Of a DNA stretch of 64,000 nt, positions 1-12,100 are shown piece by piece. This DNA comes from Glandiceps talaboti (taxonomy: Eukaryota > Hemichordata > Enteropneusta > Spengelidae). Position numbers and translations under genes: made by a program. The notes below the pieces were generated by a model. The model made no database searches. It saw only the letters and a list, made by a program, of their open reading frames with translations, and had not been told where the DNA came from. Numbering within the stretch: position 1 is the stretch's first letter; each line of letters starts with the position of its first letter. The stretch is taken from NCBI RefSeq assembly GCF_964340395.1, contig NC_135560.1, positions 8,603,598 through 8,667,597 of the forward strand. Reading direction: 5' to 3'.

Positions 1-440
1 AACTTCTATTCAACTTTACCGCCTACTTTCCAATTTTACTAACTACTTTTGGAATAATAAATAATAAATAATAATAATATCACTTGTAAAGCGCCATATA
101 TCCTAAAAGTTCATAGGCGCTGAAACACTACAAAAAACGATAAAAACTACTAGTGTAAAACATACTAAAAGAGTCTCAAAGTTCACTGACAATATAAAGA
201 GTCCCATGTAATAAAATTCATTAATGATGCACAAGAATCACTGGTAAAAAGTACTTGTGATAGCAAAAAGTCACTTCTTCTAGAAGTCACTAATGATAAA
301 TAAGAATCAGTCACTAGAAAGTGTCACCTGTAATAAAAGCAAAAAAAAATATTAAAGAAAAGTCACTTATGTTAAAAATGCTGTTCTGAACAGGTGAGTC
401 TTCACTTTAGTTTTAAAACACGATAGTTCATCACACTGTC
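1..440. other. gene-free AT-rich stretch, degenerate repeats
   Basis: No convincing coding potential. Between about 170 and 370 there are loosely repeated blocks containing 'gtcact' and 'gtaataaaa', which look like a decayed short tandem repeat. Nothing else is recognised. Confidence 0.4.
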
Positions 441-447
441 TTCACAA

Positions 448-640
448 TTAGACTGCTGCAGCATTGGAGAAAGCACGTTTCCCATACGATGATTTTACCG
501 GACTAATTTCGACAAGTAGCTTGGACTTAGAGCATAGATTACTGCTGAGTTCATAAAACTTCAGAAGCTGGGATATGTATGGTGGAGCCGTGTCATGTAG
601 TGCTTTATATGTTATCAGAAGTACCTTGAATTCAATCTGA
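448..640 (-). mobile_element. LINE ORF2 C-terminal fragment
   Basis: The minus strand reads the C-terminal region of a non-LTR retrotransposon reverse transcriptase: [20 protein letters not shown], a mid-section with [14 protein letters not shown], then [14 protein letters not shown] before a stop. The pattern 'FK(I/V)LLLTYKALH..APPY' followed by 'YG.RAFS.AA' is standard for CR1/L2/Rex/Jockey-type ORF2 C-termini. The reading frame is lost upstream in the tetranucleotide repeat beginning near 641, so only a relic remains. Family-level assignment is not attempted. Confidence 0.7.
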
Positions 641-686
641 TGTATGTATGTATGTATGTATGTATGTATGTATGTATGTATGTGTG

Positions 687-718
<32 letters not shown>

Positions 719-738
719 TGTATGTATATATATATATG

Positions 739-825
<87 letters not shown>
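641..825. repeat. (ATGT)n and (TA)n microsatellite block
   Basis: About 85 bp of ATGT repeats are followed by about 87 bp of almost pure TA. Long Met-Tyr-Val-Cys and Tyr-Ile frames crossing it are translations of the repeat, not genes. Confidence 0.97.
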
Positions 826-828
<3 letters not shown>

Positions 829-964
829 TTGGTAGTACTGGAACTCTTTCTTGGTTGTAACTCGGAGTTTCACGCATTGCGCGATCATCAGTTGTCTGTT
901 GATCGCGCAATGCGTGAAACTCCGAGTTACAACCAAGAAAGAGTTCCAGTACTACCAAAACTAT
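823..964. repeat. perfect 65-bp inverted repeat (hairpin)
   Basis: The arm at 823-887 is the exact reverse complement of 900-964, separated by a 12-nt spacer (888-899, tcagttgtctgt). A further 36-bp copy of the right arm (tgatcgcgcaatgcgtgaaa...) lies at 1121-1156. Both copies border TA or GT microsatellites. It may be a tiny foldback MITE or a template-switch product. No target duplication can be read because the flank is (TA)n. Confidence 0.9.
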
Positions 965-1017
965 TACGCTCTGCCACTGCGGTATAGAGCACTGTCTTAG
1001 TAGATTGATACCCACCG

Positions 1018-1019
1018 AG

Positions 1020-1116
<97 letters not shown>

Positions 1117-1249
1117 CTGATGATCGCGCAATGCGTGAAACTCCGAGTTACAACCAATATGTGTGTGTGTGTGTATGTGTGTGTGTGTGTGTGCGTGCGT
1201 GCGTGTGTGTGTATGTATGTATGTATGTATGTATGTATGTATGTATGTA

Positions 1250-1280
<31 letters not shown>

Positions 1281-1322
1281 ATGTATGTATGTATGTATGT
1301 ATGTATGTATGTATGTATGTAT
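1018..1322. repeat. (TA)n, (GT)n and (ATGT)n microsatellites
   Basis: (TA)n runs about 1018-1113. After a 40-bp unique piece (the third copy of the hairpin arm), GT repeats and then ATGT repeats run to about 1322. Confidence 0.95.
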
Positions 1323-1931
1323 ACAGCAATCAAAGAAATAAAAAGTGATGATTGACAGACACTGGACTAGGGTTGTCAGTAATATCCTACACGACGACAA
1401 TACTCAAAGCATATACTGTTGTTATTTTTTTAATTACTGTACCCCTACTAGGCAAAAAATAATGCTGTCGAGCTGCTCTCTCGAAAAAGAACATGTGCTG
1501 TTAGGGGTATGGTGGTTGAAATTAATTGTTGGGTCCTCTGATCGGGTCCAAGTCCTCCAGCCCCCCACCCCCCTCCCACCCAATCAAATGGTTTACACCA
1601 AAGTAACACCGTTACCTGAATGCAAACCACACCTGAGTTCCTTGCTATTGTTTATTCATCACTGGTTGTTTAATCACAATCGTGTCACCTTGCATGTATT
1701 TTGCATAAAATTATGTAGAAACACCCAGTTTCTATGCCATATATGTATATTGTGTTTTTACGGTGCTAAGGATCCGAGTTTGGCAATAAATCAGCTTGCA
1801 TTAGTGCTCATGTTGGTCTCTGTACATTGATTCCTGTTGGTACTCCTCGACGATTGAGTGTAATTGCCTGGTAAAAGAGTTGTTACTGACGACCTAGAAA
1901 AAAAGCCATACAAAAGGCATCGACAGTTGTA

Positions 1932-3987
1932 ATGGCAGATGTAGATTCCAATAGTCTTGAAACTGTGATTGCTCCCTCCACAGCTGCAGTAAATTCAAAA
2001 TCTAAGGTACGTTGGATATATGAAATGTCTACGTCACTCATAATTACGAGTTGGCCTCCTATTAAATTCAGCCATACACAAACAGGCGTTGAAGTTAGCG
2101 GATTTCGCCATTTCGAGGTGGACAGACGTCCGTACCGGTTACAGCATATGTGTAGCAGTATTCAATGAAACACATTTTCGTGCATAAAAAAATCCATTTG
2201 CATTCGAAAATTCATTTTTTCATTGGTTAATTCATAGACGGTAGACCTTCCATGTTAGTTGTCTGAGGGTTAATTTACATATTTGTATTCGTAAAATCAT
2301 TTTAATGCGAAATGTCAATGTTTGTATTTGTACTATTCGTCAATGTCTATTCATGTGCTAACAATGTATGTTTTATGTTCGTCAAAAATATAGTGGTATT
2401 CTTTAAACTTAAGCTTCCCTTTGTATTTGTGATTTTCAATATTGTTATGTTTGCTTGTTGTAACCTTGTGTTCATATGCATGCTACGACCCAGTTTCTGT
2501 TGTACACGTACGCACGGTATTTCCATTCGAGAGAGAAACATATAGTAAAACTGTAATTTGTAATGGACTCCTAAATTCTTGCGTGGGAAGCGTGTGTATT
2601 TTGTTATTCAAGTGAAACATGTATGAAACCGTCATTACTATAATTCAAATCTGAGGTAAATCATGTGTTTATATAGTGTTATATATTGTAGTAGCGACTG
2701 GGGGGAGTCGAATCTCGAATCTTTCGCCGTCACATTGAATTCTGAATTCCTCCGTCCGCAATTAAGACAGTCATATTGTAATCTATGGCAGCTTGTGCGT
2801 TGATTTGGTGTAAGAGGGTGTTTTAATTTCATTTTTATACGTTTCTTTTCTATTTCTTACTTTGTATAAGGATATTTTTCTGATAACAAAACGTATTTAG
2901 GGAGCCTCAGTATTTACAAAGGGCTGGAGGAAATCACACATGGTCTGTTAAATAAAACATGACCCCCCCCCCCCATTCTCCATTTGTAAAAAGTGACCCT
3001 CCCCTTTTTCCCATTTTATAAAACATGACCCTCCCCATGACAGTTACATATACTGAACGTTAATCAATATTCCCATCATATGTATACATACAAAATACAA
3101 GTTTCTGTATTAGAAAGCAATATTTGTACATATAAAGTGACAAACAGTAAAGTACTGGCTAATTACCTTTCTCTTATAATCATTGTCATAGAGTTAAAAG
3201 AAATATTGAGTTATCAGTTTGACCTCTAGTAAAAGGGCGATGACCATTGTCAGTGACTATCATTTTGAAGAAATTCAGTATAATCCTCTCACCTGGAACA
3301 TTGAACTTGTGAAAACAAAGTAACTCTGAGTTCAAAAGAAAGTCTTGGTATTAATTTTCACACCTATTCAACAAGAGATAATCCTTTACACCTGGATAAA
3401 CAATCCTTGTATCCAGGGTAGCTTTCTTATGTTTAGTAACTCTTCCAAAAATAATGACCAATCATAATTCAATTTTAGAGCATGTGATCCTTTGTAGCCA
3501 ATGGGATGGAAGTAGTGTTATTATGGGATGGGGAATGCTATAAGAATGGGTTTTTTAGTTTGTGACTTCAGTTTTGTGACTGGTTTGAGGTGAGAGCTGT
3601 CTTGGCTCTAAATAAAGTTCACAACTCCTTCTCAAGAAGTTCTGCGTGCTTGCCTGTATATCTAGTGAGTGTGTTGTGCTGAGACTTTGGTAATTCGATC
3701 TAAGAGTTAACAAGTGAAGTTGAAGGCAACTATACACGGCCGTATACTAAACTTCGTTACAATCATACACACTCTAGTTAGTATCTAAAATGTGCTTTCC
3801 ATGTTGTGCATACTCTGTCTGATCTGGTCACTTGTAAAAGTTCCATGATACCATTGTCATCATCATCATCACCACCCTCACCTTCAGTATTGCCATTATC
3901 GTGTCACTTTAATCTGACTCACTGGCACTACTTGAGTCAGTATTTGTATCACTGTCCGTGTGCTCTATGACATTCAAAACTAAATCG

Positions 3988-4036
<49 letters not shown>

Positions 4037-5493
4037 TATCATAATCATCATACTTAAAGTATACTTTGGAATGTCAAGTACATTTCCATGCTCAAGTATA
4101 CTTAAAATATAAATTTACAATAATTGAATCTTCAAATTGGTCACAAAACTACGGATTATAAAATGTTACCCCCCCCCCCCAACATTGTAATTCAAAAGAT
4201 GACTCTCCCCCAAGAACAGGGTTGTAAAATGTGACACCCCCATTCCTCCGCCCCCCCCCCCCTGTAAATACTGAAGGCTGCCATTTAGCAAGTTTTGGTA
4301 TTGAGGGATTTTGTCAGCAGTGTGGGAAAAATACAGACACACATATTTAACAAGTTACGAACATGTCCGGATTCATGCCTGGTTTATCCGAACACCTTTA
4401 AAAAAAGGTACTGATGACTTTAGGAGTCTAATTGTCTTGTGTGATGATCCAATGTCTAGATATCAGCTATACAACTCGAACTTTTTTGATGCACAAGTTT
4501 AGTTCGATGGTGATGACGGCTAGCTAATGCCGATAGTACTTTTAAATTTTTAGACTGTCTTGTTATTTCTTATAAAATATTTGTTTATGAAGTTGAATTT
4601 ACTTCTAAGTATTTCAATCTTAAAATTTCTAATTGGTTTGTTAAATGTGATTTTTTTTCTGAAGGTTATCAAATCCGACACCAACTTGAAGACCAAGGCT
4701 CTCACGAAGTCGCCGTCGACACCAGAACAAAAACAATTAAAAAGCCATCCAATTTTAACTTCGTCTTCGTCATCAGAGGTTGAAATATGCATAGTAAATG
4801 ATGAAAAGGCTAATACCGAAGCAACGAAAGAAAGTAAAAATATATCGCGATCGGGCACAGAATCTCAAACTTTGTCGACAAAGAAGGATAAAAAATATTC
4901 CAAAGGCGTGTCATCAAAGAAATACGCGTTAAAGAAAGTAAATGACAGAAGAGAAAAGACGAAATCAACGAAACTGTCTACACCAAAGGACAAGTCAAAA
5001 ACTCCAAAGTTGACCAAAAGTACAACACCTGTTCAAAGTAATAGCTCTTCGAGGGTTAAGACATCAACGCCAAAGAAGAGTACAGTGACCGTCAAAGTGA
5101 TTAAAAGGACAACGGCTGATGATGTCCATGGTGAGAAGAAGTTGAACGATTCTGAAGAAGGCACAGCTAATAAAGCCCATAAAACTGATAAGGAAGAGTC
5201 AACAAAACCTGAGCGTTTGGTCGAAGTGGAAGAATTCTTTATCGATGATAATATACGAGAATTCCGTGATGACGGCGATTATCACAGTCTCTCGTTGTAT
5301 GGAATGTCGTCAGAAATGTCGCAAGAACTCAGAAATGAATACTACAACCCGAGTCCCGGGTTAGGTCGTCAAAATGCACACTATTTCGATCCATGTCCAG
5401 AGTTAGATGGCGAAGGTCTACTGACCACTGAGAAGCTCGCATACTACTGTTCTCTCAATGATAAACCGTTAATGGTAGACGTTGGTACGGATG
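1932..5493 (+). CDS. unrecognised Lys/Ser/Thr-rich protein, 5' part (two exons)
   Basis: I do not recognise the family. Exon 1 CDS is 1932-2006 (25 codons, begins MADVDSNSLE), ending in a good donor AAG|GTACGT. Exon 2 is 4665-5493, after a T-rich tract and acceptor GAAG, in matching phase 0. It gives about 276 further residues and ends in phase 1 at GATG|GTGAGT. The product starts polar and is then very rich in Lys, Ser and Thr (about residues 30-190, with many S/T-P and K-K pairs), resembling a disordered, nucleic-acid-binding or linker-histone-like tail. It next becomes acidic (VEEFFIDDNIREF). The last 90 residues look ordered (NEYYNPSPGLGRQNAHYFDP, then LTTEKLAYYCSLNDKPLM). The gene is incomplete: the donor requires a downstream phase-1 exon not confidently found (candidate at 8950). 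Intron 1 holds the 2900-4282 transposon. A single-exon reading extending left of 4665 is unlikely because it would start in intronic, AT-rich sequence. Confidence 0.65.
2900..4282. mobile_element. TIR element, Harbinger-like family, in intron 1 of the 1932 gene
   Basis: Left end (gggagcctcagtatttaca...) and right end (reverse complement ggcagccttcagtatttaca...) are inverted copies of each other, and both match the better-preserved element at 8332-8773. Subterminal blocks repeat 'aaaacatgacc(c)n' and 'aaatgtgac(c)n'. The left flank is TTA; the right flank is ATT, so the target duplication is not clean. The interior has a (CAT)n run at about 3988-4038 and no transposase-like ORF, so it is non-autonomous. 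Confidence 0.65.
3988..4050. repeat. (CAT)n microsatellite
   Basis: About 17 tandem ATC/CAT triplets, slightly interrupted at the 3' end. Confidence 0.95.
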
Positions 5494-6198
5494 GTGAGTA
5501 GACCATATAAATAATACACGAAACTGTCGTATATAAAGCGGATTATGGTTAATCTACAGTACCGTAGCCTGCGGGGGCGGGGGGGCGGAGGGGGGGGGGG
5601 GGCAGCTGCCCCCTCCCTGAGATTTTGAAAAAAAAGAGGGAACAAAGATACTTTTTGAATACGTAGCGATGTTATTAAAATCGTTATTTACGTGACGATT
5701 CCTAGCATGTTATTACCAAACAAAATAATCAAGTTTGAACCAACCTTGGAAAATGCTTCCACTTATAAACAAACTTGATCTAACAACCCACAGTTGTTTA
5801 TATGGTAAACGCAATGTCATACACTTATTGATAGTGTTAGGAATCCCCTTCCCTTTATTACTAACGGCCCTTTTCAGGGCCACCACATCCTCCAAAAAGC
5901 GAACTACCAAACCGCTAAACTATAGTTTCAACAAATAAAGTCTTGAGAATAATAATCTCCCGATATGGATAGAAGAAAATTTGCAAGACAAAAACATGAA
6001 ACACACCTTAAACACCTTGGTAAATTATAATCCAAGAGAAAATCCAAACGGTGGTTTTCCTCTAGTAGCCTCTGTTTGTAGATGTCTACAAACAAACACG
6101 TGGTTGTAGTATGGGCTCACCAGCTTCTCTAGAGATAGCTGACATCGCATTCCACAAACTTGAGTGGTGCATTATTGAAACATACATGGATAAAAGTA

Positions 6199-6341
6199 AG
6201 CAATAAACCACCCCCTGGGAATGGTATGCCAAGAGGTTTTGACCAGTGAACGAAATATGTGCACGAGCGATAGCGAGTGCATATATTGAGTTCACTGGTC
6301 AAAACCAAGTGGTATACCATTCCCAGGGGTGGTTTATCGCT
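6199..6341. mobile_element. palindromic MITE inside Penelope-like copy 1
   Basis: A near-perfect foldback. The left arm begins agcaataaaccaccccctgg and the right arm is its inverted copy ending in ggtggtttatcgct, with the turn around 6265-6275. Compared with copy 2, the extra sequence is 6196-6570, so this palindrome and the next element entered together or one beside the other. Confidence 0.8.
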
Positions 6342-6342
6342 A

Positions 6343-6561
6343 TTATATTATACCAGTATATTGAAAATATCGGAAACAAGATAAGACGCAATGTTTTCTG
6401 GTTTCATTTGCGCCCCCATCCCTGCACGGACTGCAACGCTCGTAGACGTACGGTGAACATCAAAATTTGGATGCGTGCCAACTGTGCATTATCGCTCATT
6501 TTAGACGTCTAGACCAATCAGATCTCTCGATTTGCGCCATCAATATACTGATATAATATAA
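6343..6561. mobile_element. 219-bp MITE with 22-bp TIRs
   Basis: 6343-6364 (ttatattataccagtatatt...) is the inverted copy of 6540-6561 with one mismatch. The interior is more GC-rich than the flanks and has no ORF of note. It directly abuts the palindrome at 6199-6341. Confidence 0.75.
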
Positions 6562-7529
6562 TCATGATAATATCACTTTGGACACGTTTCACTGATGTCA
6601 TATTAATGCTATTCCGTGGCACACAAACTGAACTCAATATTTAAGTGAAAAGATAAATGAAATGCACCAAACATTAAAATTTTCGTTGGTCAGCTCAGAA
6701 ACGGAAAGTGGTATGCCTTGATTTGGTGATATACTGAGGTCATAGGTTCAAAAAAAAAACCTTTGGATATCAAGACTCACACCAAACTAGTCTAGTTCCT
6801 ATACAGTATCGATCGTTACGATTTATACAATGTGTGGTTATGGAAACCACATTCTGGTCATCCAGACTACACCAAACCGACTGAAACTTTTCATTACCTC
6901 CATAGACAATCATGTCATCCAAAGTGATATTAAATTGAAACAATGAGGTATGAACGTGCAGTAACGAAGAAGATTTCCAAAACAAATTGAAATTCTTCAT
7001 AAACAAATTGACACAAAGAGGATAAAACAAAACAGAAGTGATTCGCTCGTTAGGTCCATTACGAGAATATGGAGACTTATCTCCAAAATCGGACACCAAC
7101 TCAAGAGAATCCTCTAGTCTTTAAAACAATAGTCCCAACATCAAGGCGTCTAAACTAAAAGACGCATAGGGAACTGATACTAGTAGAAAATAGTGTAACC
7201 TTGAACCAACTCCACCCGACCAAACCCGGATCATAGCACATAAAAGAACGAAACAAAAATCTTAAAGACATACTTGTCACAACTAAATTGAAGTCCTCTG
7301 CCTCTAAAAGCAAGGCTGAAAATAACCTTGCTGATCATAATGTGATTGAAATACTAGTATCTCTGCTTGATGAACAATATCAAATTTTAAGCCAAACAAA
7401 TGCGAGAACGCTGTCTTATTGGACATAACTGCAACTGATGAAGGACCCCAACAGCCGGTCCGAAACGTCTTAAATAAAAGAAGGGTCAACTAGGTATCGA
7501 ACAGGGGACTTATCGCCAATGTCTTCCCC

Positions 7530-8925
7530 AATTTTACCCCTTTCATACATAGTTGTCTAAATACGTCAATATTAATGATCGACATTTTGTTGTATTCTGA
7601 TAGAAACATTCTGATACATATCTCGGGAACCAAGTGCCTGTGATCTGTGCACACTCGTGACTGTGTGCATTTCTGTTACTGAACGTGTAACAATATCAGT
7701 ATGTTTCAAATCTTGTACCGTCTTTACGTTTATTTGAACAATAGTTGAGTTAATTTTTAGAGGAATTAGTGTGATGTTGATATTCACTGACCGAAAAAAA
7801 AAGTCAAAAAATAATTTGTGTACACAAAGTTCGCGCAATACTCAACTTCCAAACACGGCACTGCTGAAATGACACTATACTTTGTTTAATTTCACTTCGC
7901 ACATCAGTCATCTGCTATGAAATCATTGAGTAAACCAAACTCAAAACAATCCTACCGAACACTAATTGTACGTCATACCTGATGTTTAATTAATTTAAAA
8001 CTAGCTGCATTTATCTGTAGATTAATTACATGAGTCCATACTGACTTGCATGTGTAAAACGGGACGGGTTCCCCCAGTCTTTACTTTTCGAGCACATTCA
8101 CATTCAGTCTCACTGAAAAACTTCAAGATGGAAATATCATGAGAACAAGTAAATAAAATCAGACGTCAATAGCAACTTTTAACAAACGACATTTACTGTG
8201 ACTATTATCACGCCGTAGGGTTCCGTCGCTACGGAAAGTTGACCAGGGCATAATGTTTTACTTGTCTGTGGTTGCAACAGTTCGAACTCGGAGATCTGGA
8301 GGATTCGTATCTCGTCGTCAAGACTATATTAGGGAGCCTTCAGTATTTACAGGTGGGGAGGGCCGGAGGAATCAGGGGATGGGTCACGTTTTACAAACCT
8401 ATTCTTTGGGGAAGGTCATGTTTTACATTAGAATATTTGGGGAGGGTCACATTTTACAATCCATAGTTTTGTGACCAATTATTTTGTGTGTTTTGAGAGA
8501 TAAAGGTGAGATGAGCACTCAACATTTATTTTTACGAATATTAATATTGCTTTCTAATATAGAATCAAAAATTTAATTTGTATGTATACATGTAATTGGA
8601 AGATTGATTAACGTTCAGTATATGCAGTTGTCATGGGGAGGGTCATATTTTACACAATGGGACAAAGGGGATGGTCACATTTTACAAATGGAGAATGGGG
8701 AGGGTCATGTTTCACTAACAGATAATGTGTGATTTCCTCCGGCCCTCCCCTCCTGTAAATACTGAAAGCTCCCTTACGCAATGACAATGCGCTCCCGATG
8801 GAAGTACCGCCGGCATTTGTTTCCCGAGTTATGTCTCAGAATATTTCTATCAGAATACAATAAAGTGTCGATAATATCGTTAATATTGACGTATTTAGCC
8901 AACTATATATGAAAGGGGTAAAATT
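7530..8925. mobile_element. 1.4-kb element with about 110-bp terminal inverted repeats
   Basis: 7530-7640 (aattttacccctttcataca...) is the imperfect reverse complement of about 8815-8925 (ending ggggtaaaatt). The shared block includes 'ctaaatacgtcaatattaa' and 'gtattctgatagaaa'. No long ORF lies inside, so it is non-autonomous. It directly follows the end of Penelope-like copy 1 and is itself interrupted by the 8332-8773 element. No clear target duplication is visible. Confidence 0.75.
8332..8773. mobile_element. 442-bp MITE, TTA target duplication (PIF/Harbinger-like)
   Basis: Terminal inverted repeats of about 40 bp start gggagccttcagtatttaca and end in the inverted copy at 8773. TTA flanks both ends (8329-8331 and 8774-8776), the 3-bp target duplication expected of PIF/Harbinger-type elements. 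The inside is built from 'gggtcacattttaca' style subrepeats. Related to 2900-4282. Confidence 0.8.
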
Positions 8926-8949
8926 ACACTTGTTTCTGTGATCGCGCAG

Positions 8950-9053
8950 GTTCACTCACCGCGAAAAAAGATACTGTTATCTATGACAGAAAATATCCCA
9001 ATTCCACTATTACACAAGACCTCAGAGTTGACAGTGGAGCAACTTATCTCTGA
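8950..9053 (+). other. possible downstream exon of the 1932 gene
   Basis: A pyrimidine-rich tract and acceptor (cgcgcag|gtt) at 8949/8950, read in phase 1 to match the donor at 5493, give about 34 residues (GSLTAKKDTVIYDRKYPNST...) and a TGA at 9051-9053. A different frame stays open longer, to 9123, so the assignment is weak. It sits 25 bp beyond the right end of the 7530-8925 element. Confidence 0.2.
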
Positions 9054-9123
9054 AACAACTCTTACTGATAACAGGAAGTGGTCCTGTTGTTTTAAAAGCA
9101 CCAACTCAAGTGTATATGGCTGA

Positions 9124-12100
9124 AATCTATCTTATGCAATCAAATTAGTCTGACTATGTATATTCAGTTGCCATTATTTTTTGTAAGCTTATATATGTTT
9201 TGGTTGATTTTATACAAATAATTGTCGTATTGAACAACCCGCAAATTGACCCGCAGTTGGCCTGTCGACCCACAAAATAACGATACTGCCATGGTATTGG
9301 TACGACGTACGATAGTTTTCATGTACCAGATACTCGACACATGGTGAAGTCATTTTATAGAAAAACCTCCTTGCATTGGGGGGGGGGGGGGGGGGGGGCT
9401 TTGACGCGAATGACTGGAATCTGTGTAAAACAAGTTCCAAAATGCAAGCTATAACAGTTCGTTGTCGAAGTTGAACCCCTTTTCTTCTATGTTATGAACT
9501 TTTGTTATCGTGTAATGGTAATTAGTAGGATAAGCTGTTAGCACGTTACGGATATGTGTGAAAAGCCTAGATAGGGAATGTTTATATTTTGGTGATCTGC
9601 GTCAATTTTCAACCACAAGTTTTCCACCTCCAAAGGATACAGCCAATCATATGCAAAATAGGGTTCCAGGCACCGGGATCCGGAGTTCTGCCACAGACAA
9701 CCTTGTTAGTTGTCTGTGGTTCTGCTTATACCCTAGTATTAAAGATAAGCTGTCAAAATGTTGACTCAGTGTTTGACATGTGCGTGTACAGGATTAGCAG
9801 TCTTCTATCGGAGCTATTATTAAAGTTTGTGTAGCGGGGTCTAACAACTCCTTGTCTGAGTTGCTGCTGAAGTCTTATCGGTATTGGATAGTGTAAGACA
9901 AAAGGGGGTTTAGAAGGTGTGTTGACCTTTTTAGTTCAAGTAAAACCAGTTCAACAAAGTCAGAAACCATATGCCTGAACATGAAATTATAAGGGAAACC
10001 TCCTGGTCTCAAGAATGAAGTGCAAGAGTACGGCCCGGACCAAAATAGTTTGCCAAAATTACGAGGAGAACTTAATTACTGAGAAAAATAGCGAGTAGTA
10101 TTAAAAATAAGTCATACTACTGCAGCATGAATGGAGTAGTGACTGCACAGTAAGGGTTTAAGGAAGGAGGGCACAACTGTTACCATTCAAAAGACTTCAT
10201 ATGAGCTACACTATAAGACACGTCTCGTCTCATGTTGCATGGTTTATTTGTTTCGCCGTGAACGCTGCATGCAGTCTGTGTCCCCACTTTTATCTCAGTA
10301 TTATTATCACCTAGCCTGGCAAGGGGTGAGACAGTGTGTACTTTATTACTTAATCTAATCATAGACAGTGAAGTCTCCCCTCCACTGTCTATGATCTAAT
10401 CTAGCAAGGGTGAGATGGACCACAGACAAGTGTCAAGACAGATTGGCAACAAGCCTTCACCCATCTTCGAACGTAGCCTCGGGTGCAGACAAGTAAATGT
10501 CTTGGCAGGGAAATGATGCACAGGTTCGAGTATACTGTTCAACCTGCTCGTACCTCTCCAACCCGGACACTTGTCAAATCATGACAAACCGTTTCAAACA
10601 CATGTCAGGGACCAGTCAGTTTTGTTAGCCTGTGGTACATATATATATTTGTTCTTGTCTCTGTTTCTTTCATACATGGTTTAAATATTACTTCATGTAA
10701 GGGTTCAAACATATACATAAAATTATACATATAATACACGTATTACCTAGCTACCACACTAGTTACAGAACATGCCAGTTAGGTGTTTGACTGTTTCACA
10801 ATCAGTGCTTCACTTATCTTACACTTTGGGGCAAAAGTGAACTTGAAGGTTTTGTAATGGCAATCTTCATACTATTGGATAGTTTATAAAAGAACTTAAT
10901 CTAATTTGTTCTAGACTCTTCAGTATGAATTGTCAGAAGGGATGATATACTTCCTATTTCAGACACTACATGTATCGACACCACAACTCAAATTCAAATT
11001 TCTATTGTACACTAGGTATGACCTCCTAAAGTGCTCTAACACATCAGTAACTTTACTATACATACAATATCAATTCCCCTATACCAATGTTACAGGCCCA
11101 CTTTTATAACATGGAAAACTTATTTAAAAAGTTATATTTACTTTAGCTTTTCGATGCTTGGCAATATACATCTCAGAGGCTATGAATAACCTAAAAATTG
11201 CCTAAATAGAAACAAAAAACTGCAGATCTGGCGGGGGGGGGGGACCCTTGGACTCCATCACCCCAGAGGCCACTCATTCGTTAAACCAACAATAAGATTC
11301 ACCAAAATTGGTAAAAAACTTGAAAAGCTTCTAAGGGAGACCCCCTAGGACCCCCCCCCCCATAAGAGGTAGACATGTCCAAGCCTCAAATCAAAGTTCT
11401 TTCCTCCACCTCTTACTGTCAAGATGCTATGGAACTTTACTTCAAACATGTTTCAACCTTATGTAGTTGCTTTTTACATGTTAGAGCTGTCTTATAAAGT
11501 TTGTAAATTATTGTCTGAAAGTGTCTGTGAATAGCCTAAACATTGCCTTTAGAAGTAAAAATCCTCCAGGGCTTCTAGGGGGTCTCCCATTCACACACAC
11601 TCACACAAGAGGTGGACATATCCCAGTCCCAAAGCTCTTCCCTCTACAGCTTACTGTCAAGATGCTATGAAACTTCATTCACGGGGGTCAGTGACTTTTT
11701 GTCGGCCCAATGGAAAAAAAACACTGACACCCCCCATCCCCCAAGCTGGAGAAACAAACCGGTCTATCCAGGCTGAATGTTTGAGCTCATCAATCAAGTT
11801 TCCGATTTGTATTTTCAGTGTGTCACCATACCATGGCATAAAAACTGTCAACGATGTTTATTTAATTGAAAATCAAATATGTATGAAATATGTAGTTTTC
11901 TAAATAATATTTATAATATGTGTGTGATAGAACAGCATCTTTTTACTCTCTGTATTACCATGTGCGAAAACCAAACAGAAAATTGTGGCAACAAAAGTAG
12001 GTGTTCAACATTGACGTAAAAAATCCGGATATCTCAAAGAAGCAAAGAAAAAAAAAGTTGCCAGCATAGGCGAAGGAGAAAAAAAAAATTCTCAGGCTAG

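Larger units (their letters stand above)
5718..7520 (+). pseudogene. Penelope-like retroelement reverse-transcriptase remnant, copy 1
   Basis: The sequence is collinear with the copy at 47475-51530. Around 6085-6180 the plus strand reads a YKQTRGCSMGSPAS-type RT block (Y.Q..G..MGSP.SP in intact relatives), with one S-P pair changed to S-L. Downstream at 6930-7110 is the 'RGY..SE.IRSLGP' region typical of Penelope-like elements, and near 7220 the 'IIAHKRTK' block. Frames are broken by stops and frameshifts, and a 375-bp insertion (6196-6570) splits the RT domain. It is dead. The same gap-free join in copy 2 (around 50135) dates the insertion as later than the element. Confidence 0.75.

Noticed and set aside
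641-1355. Long frames of Tyr-Ile, Met-Tyr-Val-Cys or His-Thr repeats on both strands
   Set aside because: They are translations of TA, ATGT and GT microsatellites; the only real protein signal nearby is the LINE relic at 448-640.
6770-7489. Minus-strand ORFs as genes
   Set aside because: They lie opposite the decayed Penelope-like sequence, which reads on the plus strand and matches copy 2.
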